Assembly: GCA_009693435.1 (NCBI GenBank)
Contig: SHXF01000022.1
Location: 1 to 50,093, forward strand
Length of the DNA: 50,093 nt
Direction: 5' to 3'
DNA from: Betaproteobacteria bacterium
GTDB taxonomy: Bacteria; Pseudomonadota; Gammaproteobacteria; Burkholderiales; SG8-39
Shown here in pieces: positions 13,630 to 21,577 of the stretch (position 1 is its first letter; each line of letters starts with the position of its first letter). The notes under the pieces were generated by a model. It did no database searches and was not told the DNA's origin. It worked only from the letters and a program-made list of their open reading frames with translations. A program made the position numbers and the translations under genes.

Positions 13630-15402
13630 ATGTGGCACAAGCCGCTATTCGCGGATCCGGACGTTGCCATCGAGCGCCGTAGCGACGGAGCCATCCTGGT
13701 CCGTTCGCGACAGGCGCTGACCGCCCCCGACGCGCACGCGCTGGTCTGGCTCGAGCGCTGGGCGACACGCACACCGGATCGGCCGTTCATGGCGGAGCGC
13801 GATGCGCGAGGGCAGTGGCGCAACTGGAATTACGCGGAAGCCTGGCGCGACGCACGTCGAATCGGCGCGGCACTGCGCTCGCTGGGGCACGGGCCGGATC
13901 GGCCGCTGCTGCTGCTCGCGCCCAACGGCTTGCTGCACGCGCGGCTGATGCTGGGCGCCATGGCAGCGGCCATCCCCATGGCGCCCGCCAACCCGCAGTA
14001 CGCGTCCTCCGCTACCGGCCACGTCAAATTGGCGACGATCGCCGAACACATCCACCCTTCCGCCGTAGTGGTTGACGATCCGGCGCGCTATGCCGGCGCG
14101 CTTGCGATGCTGGCGCAGTGCGGCGTGCCGACCTTGGCGGCAGATGCAGTCGATGCCGCAGCAATTGCTGTCGGTATCGATGAATTTGCGTACGCGGGCT
14201 TGCCGGTGCTGCAACCGGATACGCCGGCGAAAATCCTGTTCACCTCCGGCTCCACCGGTCAGCCCAAGGCGGTCGTGTACACGCACCGCATGATGACCAG
14301 CAATGCGCGCATGGTGCTCGACCTGTGGCCCTTTCTTGAGCGCAGCGCGCCGACCCTGATCGACTGGCTGCCCTGGAACCATGTGTTCGGCGCCAACAAC
14401 AACATCAACCTCACTCTCGCCTGCGGCGGCACGCTATACATCGATGCCGGCTCACCGCGCCCCGAAGGCATGCCGGTGACCCTTGCCAATCTGAGCGAGA
14501 TCGCGCCCACCTTGTATTTCAACGTGCCGGCGGGCTTCGCCGCGCTGCTGCCCCATCTGGAAGAGGACCACGGATTGCGCCGCACATTTTTTTCGCGGCT
14601 GCAGCTGGTGTTCTATGCCGGCGCGGCGATCACGCAGGACACCTGGGACCGGCTGCAACGACTGGCCATGGCCGAACGCGGCCGCGCCATCCCCATCACC
14701 TGCGGCTGGGGCGCCACGGAAACCGGGCCGACCGCCACCCTGGTGCATACGATGCTCGACGCGCCGGGCAATATCGGCGCGCCGGTGCCGGGCGCGATCA
14801 TCAAGCTCGCACCGGTCGGGGCGAAGTACGAATTGCGGGTGAAGAGCCCCAGCATGGCGTCGGGTTACCTCGGGCAACCGGACGCAACGGTGGCTGCATT
14901 CGACGAGGAGGGCTACTACCGTACCGGCGACGCGGGCCGCCTTGCCGATGCGGCCGACGCGTCGAAGGGCGTCGTCTTCGATGGCCGCATTGCCGAGGAT
15001 TTCAAGCTGGCGACGGGAACGTGGGTCAGCGTAGGGCCGCTGCGCCTCGCGCTGCTGGCCGCATCGCAGGGACTGCTCACCGAAGCACTGATACTTGCTC
15101 CCAACCGCCCGTACATTGCCGCGCTGGTCTGGATCGATGAAGCGGCAGCCCGCCAATTCGATGCATCGACGCTGCACCGGCGACTGATATCGATACTCGG
15201 TTCGCTCAACAAGGCCGGCAACAGCAGCCTGCGCATCGAGCGGCTGGCGCTTGCCGCCTCGCCGCTATCGGCAGCGAACGGCGAAATCAATGAGAAGACC
15301 TACCTCAATCAGGCCCTGGCACGCGACGCGCGCGCGGCCGAGATCGACGCCCTGTATCGCGATCCGCCGGCGACGGCTGTCGTTACCATTTCGGCGACTT
15401 GA
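13630..15402 (+). CDS. feruloyl-CoA synthase-like acyl-CoA synthetase
   Basis: This is a 590-residue adenylate-forming enzyme. ILFTSGSTGQPKAVVYTHR (P-loop) is at about residue 203, DWLPWNHVFGANNN follows, then GWGATETGP at about 358 and YRTGDAGRL at about 430. GRIAEDFKLATGTWVSVGPL matches the feruloyl-CoA synthase branch in particular. It should activate a hydroxycinnamate or similar acid with ATP and CoA. The C-terminal lysine motif appears as GEINEKTYLNQ. The start ATG 13630 (MWHKPLFADPDVAIERR) fits the family; GTG 13615 is an alternative. A hydroxycinnamoyl-CoA hydratase-lyase gene lies 9 kb away. Confidence 0.82.
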   Translation: MWHKPLFADPDVAIERRSDGAILVRSRQALTAPDAHALVWLERWATRTPDRPFMAERDARGQWRNWNYAEAWRDARRIGAALRSLGHGPDRPLLLLAPNGLLHARLMLGAMAAAIPMAPANPQYASSATGHVKLATIAEHIHPSAVVVDDPARYAGALAMLAQCGVPTLAADAVDAAAIAVGIDEFAYAGLPVLQPDTPAKILFTSGSTGQPKAVVYTHRMMTSNARMVLDLWPFLERSAPTLIDWLPWNHVFGANNNINLTLACGGTLYIDAGSPRPEGMPVTLANLSEIAPTLYFNVPAGFAALLPHLEEDHGLRRTFFSRLQLVFYAGAAITQDTWDRLQRLAMAERGRAIPITCGWGATETGPTATLVHTMLDAPGNIGAPVPGAIIKLAPVGAKYELRVKSPSMASGYLGQPDATVAAFDEEGYYRTGDAGRLADAADASKGVVFDGRIAEDFKLATGTWVSVGPLRLALLAASQGLLTEALILAPNRPYIAALVWIDEAAARQFDASTLHRRLISILGSLNKAGNSSLRIERLALAASPLSAANGEINEKTYLNQALARDARAAEIDALYRDPPATAVVTISAT

Positions 15403-15446
15403 TAATGCCAGTCATCGACAACACGACCGGCCTGGCGCCACCTATC

Positions 15447-15558
15447 GGGATCGAACCCGCGGAATCGAACCCTCGGAATCGAACCCTCGGAATCGAACCC
15501 TCGGAATCGAACCCTCGGAATCGAACCCTCGGAATCGAACCCTCGGCATCAAGTCCAC
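15447..15558. repeat. 14-bp tandem repeat, six perfect copies plus two degenerate
   Basis: The unit GGAATCGAACCCTC is repeated exactly six times (15461-15544). It is preceded by one variant, GGGATCGAACCCGC (15447-15460), and followed by a decayed copy (15545-15558). The complement (GGGTTCGATTCC) equals the conserved core of a tRNA T-arm. No tRNA can be folded here: the T-stem does not pair and no anticodon arm is present. Confidence 0.92.
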
Positions 15559-15627
15559 CGCAAGACCGCCACACCGGCACACTGCATCATGATCGTGTAT
15601 CACTGAAATTTCATGCGAAAGGAACAC

Positions 15628-16083
15628 ATGGCAGACAGGTTTCCCGCAGGCTTCGAACCTCGCTTCGAAGCCGACACCTTCCTCGACCACGTCGGCCCCT
15701 TCCATCATTGCATCGGCGAAAAAAGCGTGCAGTTCGCGCTGGTGGTGGCGCGCCGCCACACCAACCCCGCCGGCACCACGCACGGCGGACTGTTGATGAG
15801 CATGATGGATGTGACCCTGGGCGCGAGTGCCGCGCGCGTGATCGGCCATGAAGGCATCGTGGCGACGGTGCAGATGTCGTGCAACCTGTTCGCAGCCGCC
15901 CGCGAAGGCGATCTGATCATCGGCGAGGCGACCGTGGACAAGGTCACGCGCACGCTGTCCTTCGTCACCGGCCGCATTCGCTGCGGCGACAAGGTGCTGA
16001 TGACCGCATCCGCCGTATTCCGCAATCCGCCCGATTCGCCCGCCAGCCGGGCGCCGGCGGCACCACAGAAAGGTAACGCATGA
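15628..16083 (+). CDS. PaaI-like hotdog-fold acyl-CoA thioesterase
   Basis: This 151-residue protein has NPAGTTHGGLLMSMMDVTLG, the HGG(x) signature of PaaI-type thioesterases with the catalytic acidic residue in the following helix. ATVQMSCNLFAAAREGDLI and SFVTGRIRCGDKVLMTASAVF are the central strands. It should hydrolyse an acyl- or aryl-CoA. The start ATG 15628 has AAAGGA upstream. The stop overlaps the start of the acyl-CoA dehydrogenase gene (ATGA), so both are in one operon, probably with the CoA ligase before the repeat. Confidence 0.85.
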   Translation: MADRFPAGFEPRFEADTFLDHVGPFHHCIGEKSVQFALVVARRHTNPAGTTHGGLLMSMMDVTLGASAARVIGHEGIVATVQMSCNLFAAAREGDLIIGEATVDKVTRTLSFVTGRIRCGDKVLMTASAVFRNPPDSPASRAPAAPQKGNA

Positions 16084-17249
16084 ACTTCGAGATTCCCGAG
16101 GAACTGAAACAGCTGCGCGAATCGGCGCGGCGCTTCGTCGCCGAAGAACTGATGCCTCTGGAACCCCTGTATTCCGACAGCCACGACATCCCCGATGACA
16201 TCCGCACGCGGCTGCAGGCGCGCGCCAAGGAACTCGGCTTCTGGGCGTTCGACCTGCCGGAAGAATACGGCGGCGGCGGCGTGGGCGCGCTCGGCGCCTG
16301 CCTGGTGTTCGAGGAACTCGCCCAGTGCAACGTGCCGGCGTTCCGCGCGCCCAGCGTGTTCACCCCATTCATGGGGCCGGTGCTCTACCACGGCAGCGCG
16401 CAGCAGAAAGAAAAGTATCTGATGCCGGTGATACGCGGTGACAAGCGCACCTGCTTCGCGCTCACCGAGGCGGGCGGCGGCTCGGACCCGACCAGCATGA
16501 CGACGCGTGCCGTGAAGGACGGCGACGACTGGGTGATCAACGGCACCAAGATCTTCATCACCCACGCCGACAAGGCGGATGTAGTGCAGCTCTTTGCGCG
16601 CACCGACGGCAAGGGCCGCGAGGGCATCACCTGCTTCCTCGTCGACAAGGGCACGCCGGGAATGCGCCTCGGACAGAACTTCGAGCTGATGTCGCCCGAC
16701 CGGCCCTGGGAACTGGTGTTCGACAACGCGCGCGTGCCGGCCTCGCAGATCGTCGGCGAAGTCGGCCGCGGCTGGAGTCTCGCGCGCGAGTTTCTCGGCA
16801 TGGGCCGGCTGATGCACGGGCCCAAGGCGATAGGCCGCGCCGAGCGGGCGCTGAAACTCGCGATCGCCTGGGCCAACCAGCGCAAGACCTTCGGCGCCCC
16901 GCTTGCGTCCCGCCAGGCGATCCAGTGGATGATCGCCGACTCCGCAGTCGAGATCCATGCCGCGCGGCTGATGACCTACCACGCCGCGTGGAAGGCCGAC
17001 CAGGGACTGCCCTATCACGTGGAAGCGGGCATGGTGAAGCTGCGCTGCGACGAGATGATGATGAAGGTCGTCGATCGCGCCATCCAGATCCACGGCGGCA
17101 TGGGCCTGTCGCGCGAGCTGCCGCTGGAAGTCATGTTCCGCGACGCCCGCTCGCGGCTCATCACCGAAGGCTCGCAGGAAATGCAGCGCATGATCATCGC
17201 CACGGAGTTGTTATCCGGGAAAAGCGCCATAGACCGGATTGGCGACTGA
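16080..17249 (+). CDS. acyl-CoA dehydrogenase
   Basis: This is a 389-residue flavoprotein of normal family length. Motifs in order are CFALTEAGGGSDPTSMTTRA (FAD and substrate contact), WVINGTKIFITHADKADV, the arm RKTFGAPLASRQAIQWMIAD, and IQIHGGMGLSRELPLEVMFRDAR. These belong to the DCAA/short-branched acyl-CoA dehydrogenase class. A glutamate in RLITEGSQEM lies where some members carry the catalytic base. It should introduce an alpha-beta double bond in an acyl-CoA. The start overlaps the thioesterase stop. Substrate unknown; the neighbours suggest an aromatic side-chain or branched acid. Confidence 0.9.
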   Translation: MNFEIPEELKQLRESARRFVAEELMPLEPLYSDSHDIPDDIRTRLQARAKELGFWAFDLPEEYGGGGVGALGACLVFEELAQCNVPAFRAPSVFTPFMGPVLYHGSAQQKEKYLMPVIRGDKRTCFALTEAGGGSDPTSMTTRAVKDGDDWVINGTKIFITHADKADVVQLFARTDGKGREGITCFLVDKGTPGMRLGQNFELMSPDRPWELVFDNARVPASQIVGEVGRGWSLAREFLGMGRLMHGPKAIGRAERALKLAIAWANQRKTFGAPLASRQAIQWMIADSAVEIHAARLMTYHAAWKADQGLPYHVEAGMVKLRCDEMMMKVVDRAIQIHGGMGLSRELPLEVMFRDARSRLITEGSQEMQRMIIATELLSGKSAIDRIGD

Positions 17250-17274
17250 ACGCGTGTCGCAGTGCGGACCACGG

Positions 17275-17374
17275 TTCGTCCTGAGCCCGTCGAAGGACCG
17301 GCGAAAATCGGTCGTCCTGAGCCTGTCGAAGGACCGGCGGACCACCGTTCTTCCTGAGCTTGTCGAAGGACGGC
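17275..17374. repeat. three copies of a dispersed bacterial repeat (TCCTGAGCxxGTCGAAGGAC)
   Basis: Cores at 17278-17298, 17314-17334 and 17351-17371 share GTCCTGAGCxxGTCGAAGGAC (first base changed in the third copy), spaced 36 and 37 bp apart. GTCCT and AGGAC at the ends can pair as a hairpin. I recognise this as a repeat found between genes in many proteobacteria. It follows the acyl-CoA dehydrogenase stop and may reduce read-through. Confidence 0.8.
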
Positions 17375-17399
17375 TGGCTCAGCCCGAACGGTTTAACCA

Positions 17400-17547
17400 A
17401 TTTCAAAGAGATAAAGATATACTATTAATAATATGCGAATAGGCTGCATGTGTCCGTACTGACGCCTCATCTTCAAATGAAAGTTTATAATATTACCGGA
17501 CGTACCAGGCTAGTCCGGCCCCTCCCCGGTACCACAGGAGCACCACC
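17400..17547 (+). promoter_or_regulatory. AT-rich promoter region of the dehydrogenase gene at 17548
   Basis: This stretch is much richer in A and T than its surroundings and contains TATACT near 17415 and TATAAT near 17487. No pair of boxes with ideal spacing can be chosen with confidence. CACAGGAGC just before the start codon is the ribosome binding site. Confidence 0.4.
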
Positions 17548-18462
17548 ATGACCCAGACTTTCACCACCGTAGGCCTCATCGGCATCGGCCACATCGGCCT
17601 GCCGCTGTCGGTCAATCTGCTCGGCTCGGGGCTGACGGTGATTGGCTACGGCAAGGACAACCTCGATGCGTTTGCGAAAGCAGGCGGCACGGTTGCCGCA
17701 TCGTCAGCCGATGTGGCCGCCCGCACCGACGTGATTCTCCACAGCCTGCCCACCGAGGACGCGCTGGAAGACGTGGTGCACGGTCCGGCCGGCATCCTGA
17801 AGACGCTGCGCCCGGGCAGCACGGTGATCGAGCTGAGCACCTATTCGCTGGAAGCGAAGCAGCGCCTGGCGCAAACCCTGTCGGCCGCGGGCGCGGCGCT
17901 GCTGGATTGTGAAATGAGCGGCACGCCGCCGATGGTGGCCGCGAAGAAAAACCTCATCCTCGTCAGCGGCGAGCGGGCGCTGGCGGAACTCATGCAGCCG
18001 CTGCTCCTCCGGGGCGCAGCATCGGCGCCTTACATCGGGCCGCTCGGCACCTCGCTTAAACTGAAACTGGTAAACAACATGCTGGGCGCGGTCCACCTGA
18101 TGGCGGCCGCCGAAGCGATCAACCTCGCCACTCAGGCCGGCATCGATCCGCAGACCGCGCTCGAGGCGCTCGGCGGCGGCGCCTCGTCCTCGGCGTATTT
18201 ACGGGAACGCGGCCCGCGCATGGTGGCTCGCAACTACGACGCCAGCAATGGTGCGCTGGGCCTGTTCTGGAAGTATCTCGAGCTGGGGCCGATCCTCGCC
18301 AAGGAGGCCAACGCACCCACGCCGATGTTCGATACCGCGCTGCGCTACTTCAAGCAGGCGCTTGATGCGGGGCGCGGTGGCGAGGACATCAGCGTGGTGT
18401 TCGACATGCTGCGTGAGGCGCGGCCGCAGGTCCTGAACACCGACAATGGGAGGGAGCGATGA
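17548..18462 (+). CDS. 3-hydroxyisobutyrate dehydrogenase-like NAD(P)-dependent oxidoreductase
   Basis: This is a 304-residue beta-hydroxyacid dehydrogenase. The N-terminal Rossmann motif is GLIGIGHIGLPLSVNLLGSG. The substrate region LLDCEMSGTPPMVAAKKNLI corresponds to the DAPVSGG motif, changed to EMSGTPP. The catalytic lysine lies in KLKLVNNMLGAVHLMAAAEA. The changed substrate loop suggests an atypical substrate. The gene has its own AT-rich promoter region and is convergent with the Uma2-like gene, whose stop lies 20 nt away. Confidence 0.83.
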   Translation: MTQTFTTVGLIGIGHIGLPLSVNLLGSGLTVIGYGKDNLDAFAKAGGTVAASSADVAARTDVILHSLPTEDALEDVVHGPAGILKTLRPGSTVIELSTYSLEAKQRLAQTLSAAGAALLDCEMSGTPPMVAAKKNLILVSGERALAELMQPLLLRGAASAPYIGPLGTSLKLKLVNNMLGAVHLMAAAEAINLATQAGIDPQTALEALGGGASSSAYLRERGPRMVARNYDASNGALGLFWKYLELGPILAKEANAPTPMFDTALRYFKQALDAGRGGEDISVVFDMLREARPQVLNTDNGRER

Positions 18463-18481
18463 ATCCCCGATCCGGAGGGCT

Positions 18482-19009
18482 TCAATCGAACAATGGAGCC
18501 AGATCCAATGCGAACCCGGTGCGTGCCAACGGGCCCGCTGCTCCAAAGAATTCGACCCGTCTGCTCCGGGGATAAACGATCCACGCTTCGGTTGCACCCA
18601 GCGCCAGATAGGCGGCAACCTTTTCCTTCAACTCGTGCGCGGAGTTGGACGGTGACACCACTTCGATGCAGATTTCCGGCGCCACCATGAACGGTGTTTC
18701 CTGGCCATGCGCCTGCATGAATGCGTCGGAGGCCCACGCGACATCGGCCACGCGCAAATCGGGATTGGTGCTGATCGAGGCTTCCACGAACGCCGCGCCT
18801 CCCAGAGATCGCCGCAACAATTCGACGAGCCGGGCTTGCAGCAGTCCATGCTGATTGTTTGCCGGGCTCATGATGATTCTCCCCCAGGCATCCAGTTCTA
18901 TTTTTCCCGGCAAACTGGCAAAGCGCGGGTCTGCGCACAGGTCGCGAAAACGTTGCGCCAGCGCCTCGCGGCTCAATGGCTGTTCCATGACTTCGAGGAT
19001 CGCTGACAT
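18482..19009 (-). CDS. Uma2-family (DUF820) endonuclease-like protein
   Basis: This 175-residue protein has the PD-(D/E)XK-like Uma2 fold: ELDAWGRIIMSPANNQHGLL, then RVADVAWASDAFM with the metal-binding Asp, PEICIEVVSPSNS with the second acidic residue, and ELKEKVAAYLALGATEAWIV with the lysine. Such proteins are common in cyanobacteria and scattered in others. Their biological role is unclear, and many are probably mobile. The start was set at ATG 19009 (MSAILEVMEQPLS), because the upstream frame has no family similarity. Confidence 0.8.
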   Translation of the reverse strand: MSAILEVMEQPLSREALAQRFRDLCADPRFASLPGKIELDAWGRIIMSPANNQHGLLQARLVELLRRSLGGAAFVEASISTNPDLRVADVAWASDAFMQAHGQETPFMVAPEICIEVVSPSNSAHELKEKVAAYLALGATEAWIVYPRSRRVEFFGAAGPLARTGFALDLAPLFD

Positions 19010-19190
19010 GGCGTGGTTCGAACCCGCTACCGGACAATTCGTCGCGGTGATTGTACGCCGAACGGAGAGCCGATTACGCTGCTCCCTTTGCAGCCGAGCA
19101 CCACCTTCGTAGAGCGCAGATTCATCGCGCCATGGTCGCGGGAAAATCACCGGTATTCGGCGCGCTGAAGCTGCGCCCTACGGCCGCGCC

Positions 19191-20383
19191 CTACGGCCGC
19201 GCCGTGCGGTAATGATAGTAGCCGTCGGTTGGGGCGGGCGCCGCACTCTTCTTCGAGACGCTTGAGCGACATCAGCATGTTGCCGACGACGCGCCGCGAA
19301 CCGCCCATCATGATGGCGAGTTCGATCAGCACCCGCGCCCGCGGATCGCCATGGGGGTAATGCGGGTGATTGAATCCGGGCAGGCTGCGCGCCGCGCCTA
19401 TCATGCCGGTGGCGCGGTCCAGCACCGTGTCCGGATCGGCGGGCGGTTCGAACAGCTGTTCGATGCGGTCGCAGGCGCGGCCGACCAGGGTGCCGTAGTG
19501 CGTGCCGATCGCCGCCCCCACGCCCGATTGCAGATCCACGCTGCCCGAGGCAGCAACCCTAGCTGCGAACGTGGCGGGATTGAGTTCGTGATCGGCGACC
19601 AGCACCAGCGCGCCGTTGAGGGCATCGAGTTGCAGCGGACTCGCATGCATGCCGAGGACCCAGGCGACCCCTTCGGCGATGGTTTGCCCGTCGCGCAGCG
19701 GCAGGTAGCCGCGTGTCTTCCCGAGAAAACCGAGGGTGCCGGCCATGGCGCGTATCAGGCGCCGCGCCGAGGCGACCGGCGTGTCGCCGACGCGCATGCG
19801 ATCGCGCCGGTTGCCTTCCGCGACGCCCAGACCGAGCACGGTCATAGCCATCAATTGCAGGATGTGCGGGTTGGCATGCAGCTTCGCGCCCGCGCACAGG
19901 AGATCGTTCAGCCCCGGTGGATCGGGCGACTGCGGCCAGATCAGCGGCTCGTCGATGTATTCGCCGCTCCACAGCAGTTCCGCGACGTTTTCGAAGGGCG
20001 CGCGGGCGCGCGCCAGATCGACCGCAAGCCGGTCGCGATAACGCGGGCCGGCATCGGTCATTTCGGTGATCGCCGTGAGGATGACCGGCTCGCCCCAGCG
20101 CATGGCGCCCGCCGCCACCGGCCCCTGCCCGGCGCGCGCGATGCTGCGCAGGCGCACCTTGTTCACGTCCTCGCGCAGGTAAAAGGACGAGCGGCCGTCC
20201 GGATGCGGCACGGCTGCGGACGAACCCTCGGCTCACGTACGAGTACAGCGTCTGCGGCTTGATTGCCAGCACCGCCAGCGCCTCGTCGCGGCTCAGGTAA
20301 TCGCCGCGTAGCGCGACTTCATCCGGGATGCCGGGGATGGATGCGGGGGATTTCCTGCCGGGCTTCGCTGCGGGAGAGCGCAT
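19191..20383 (-). pseudogene. citrate synthase-like enzyme with N-terminal helix-turn-helix, two frameshifts
   Basis: Three reading frames are needed to follow one protein. The N-terminal part (start 20383) contains YLSRDEALAVLAIKPQTLYS and YVSRGFVRS, a MerR-like DNA-binding helix-turn-helix. An extra base at about 20212 shifts the frame to VPHPDGRSSFYLREDVNKVR and the citrate synthase body (RYRDRLAVDLARARAPFENV, GFNHPHYPHGDPRARVLIEL). A second extra base near 19231-19242 moves the C-terminus to TDGYYHYRTARP, ending at 19191. Without the second shift the frame runs to 19147. Intact members of this family are about 390 residues. It is either a pseudogene or contains two sequencing errors. A 13-bp direct duplication (GCCCTACGGCCGC) overlaps the end. 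Confidence 0.65.
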
Positions 20384-20525
20384 GCCTGATTCTAGCGTCC
20401 CTGCGCTGTGGCCACGGAGGCTATGGACATCGACCCGACAAATACGGACAGGGACATTCCAGAGGCAATTTCCCATCACATCGCGGGCGGCGACATCCCT
20501 TCCGCAGATTCTGATAGAGACGGAA

Positions 20526-20927
20526 TCAGACTTTCAGCAATGCAAATCCGGGATATTTAGCTGCCTTCTTGTCAAAGGTGAAGACATGCGCGCAGCGCTC
20601 ATCAACTCCGATTTCGGCGATCAGGCAATCGACGAATTCGCAAGATGCTTGCCGGGCACCTTGCGCCGCTCGTTGAACCGCGGCTTGGTTTTGCAGGCGG
20701 AACTGCCTGGTCGCAAGGAGTTGCTCGACACATTCAATCTGCTCGTCGCCCGAGGCGCCATACAGATCGCCGAGCACCCAGAGCGTTTCCAGAAGCACCA
20801 CGGTGAGAATCACGCCGGGGTCGGCACCAGTCAGTTCTTCTTCGATCAATCGGCTGGCCGCGCGTGATTGTGTCGGGTCGTCCTGGGTCAGGTAGCGCAC
20901 CAGAACATTGGTGTCGAGACCGATCAC
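20526..20927 (-). CDS. PIN-domain toxin (VapC-like)
   Basis: This is a 133-residue PIN nuclease: MIGLDTNVLVRYLTQDDPTQ carries the first catalytic Asp (residue 5), VLLETLWVLG the Glu, FVDCLIAEIG the second Asp, and FTFDKKAAKYPGF the last Asp. This is the NTRIP/VapC type paired with AbrB antitoxins. It should cleave a structured RNA. ATG 20927 overlaps the antitoxin stop codon (ATGA), which gives translational coupling. No defect is visible. Confidence 0.9.
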   Translation of the reverse strand: MIGLDTNVLVRYLTQDDPTQSRAASRLIEEELTGADPGVILTVVLLETLWVLGDLYGASGDEQIECVEQLLATRQFRLQNQAAVQRAAQGARQASCEFVDCLIAEIGVDERCAHVFTFDKKAAKYPGFALLKV

Positions 20928-21181
20928 TTGCCGGTGCCGAGAAACCGTCGCGTCGCTCCGCGCGCGGCCGAGGACTTGATTTCTTCCAGCGTCGCGGTTT
21001 TCCTGCGGCGGCCGGCAAACATGCCCTTGAGTTCGAGCGCGTCCCGGGTTGCTGCAACGATGCGAAACCCGCCGTCCTGCTCGATGAACTGCACGCGGTC
21101 ACCGGTTGCCAGGCCCAGCGCATCGCGCACGGCCTTGGGAATGGTCAATTGGCCTTTGCTGGTCATAGTGGCGGTTGTCAT
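20924..21181 (-). CDS. AbrB/MazE-family antitoxin
   Basis: This 85-residue protein starts MTTATMTSKGQLTIPKAVRD, the swapped-hairpin AbrB DNA-binding domain (SKGQxTIPKxVRxxLGL). It continues with GDRVQFIEQDGGFRIVAAT and a C-terminal tail (RRRKTATLEEIKSSA) that would occupy the toxin active site. It forms a complete operon with the PIN toxin that follows. Confidence 0.9.
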   Translation of the reverse strand: MTTATMTSKGQLTIPKAVRDALGLATGDRVQFIEQDGGFRIVAATRDALELKGMFAGRRRKTATLEEIKSSAARGATRRFLGTGK

Positions 21182-21215
21182 GGCGGTAACGCCCGGAAAA
21201 TGTAGATTCCTTACT

Positions 21216-21281
21216 TTACTCTACTTGCTTACCTACGGTAAGGACCCCGCCCATGTTGCCGGTGTCGATGACCCGCGTCAT
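21216..21281 (-). pseudogene. N-terminal remnant of a PIN toxin gene
   Basis: The ATG overlaps the TGA of the ribbon-helix-helix antitoxin gene exactly as in vapBC operons. The peptide MTRVIDTGNMGGVLTVGKQVE starts like a VapC (x-VIDTG-x-x-xxxL) and then ends at TAA after 21 residues. The rest of the toxin is missing, with the next antitoxin (AbrB type) following closely. Confidence 0.45.
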
Positions 21282-21508
21282 TCACCCAAACCGGTCAGTT
21301 GCTTCGGATTGGTTGAAAGGTCTTTGGGGCCGTCTATGACGCCACACACGTCTGCGAACAAGTCGTGGCAACTCCGGCCGCTCACGCCTTCGCTGGATCG
21401 CTGCAACGCTTCGCGCACGAGATCGGACTGCGTGCGACCCAACTCGCGGGCGCGCCCGGAAAGCCAGGCGGCCAACGGCTCGGGGAGCTTTACGGTTATG
21501 GTTTTCAT
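21278..21508 (-). CDS. ribbon-helix-helix (CopG/VapB-type) antitoxin
   Basis: This 76-residue protein starts MKTITVKLPEPLAAWLSGRA, then RELGRTQSDLVREALQRSSE, a clear ribbon-helix-helix fold. The C-terminal part (CHDLFADVCGVIDGPKDLST) matches antitoxins whose partner is a PIN toxin encoded directly downstream. Here the partner is reduced to 21 codons. The gene itself is intact. Confidence 0.82.
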   Translation of the reverse strand: MKTITVKLPEPLAAWLSGRARELGRTQSDLVREALQRSSEGVSGRSCHDLFADVCGVIDGPKDLSTNPKQLTGLGE

Positions 21509-21577
21509 CCAGCCATGGTATTGCGATTATGCGTACGCGACGATACGCAGCGCGCACCTGTTCCACCTCGACACCAC

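Noticed and set aside
15431..15560. tRNA gene or tRNA 3' end on the minus strand
   Set aside because: The T-loop motif is repeated, but the T-stem does not pair properly, no anticodon or D arm can be found, and the acceptor stem has no partner.
15705..17093. Long minus-strand frame (462 codons) across the thioesterase and acyl-CoA dehydrogenase genes
   Set aside because: Antisense shadow; both plus-strand genes have full family motifs.
17275..17374. CRISPR-like spacing of a repeated 20-bp core
   Set aside because: Only three copies, the spacers are nearly as similar as the repeats, no cas genes, and the core is a known type of dispersed intergenic repeat.
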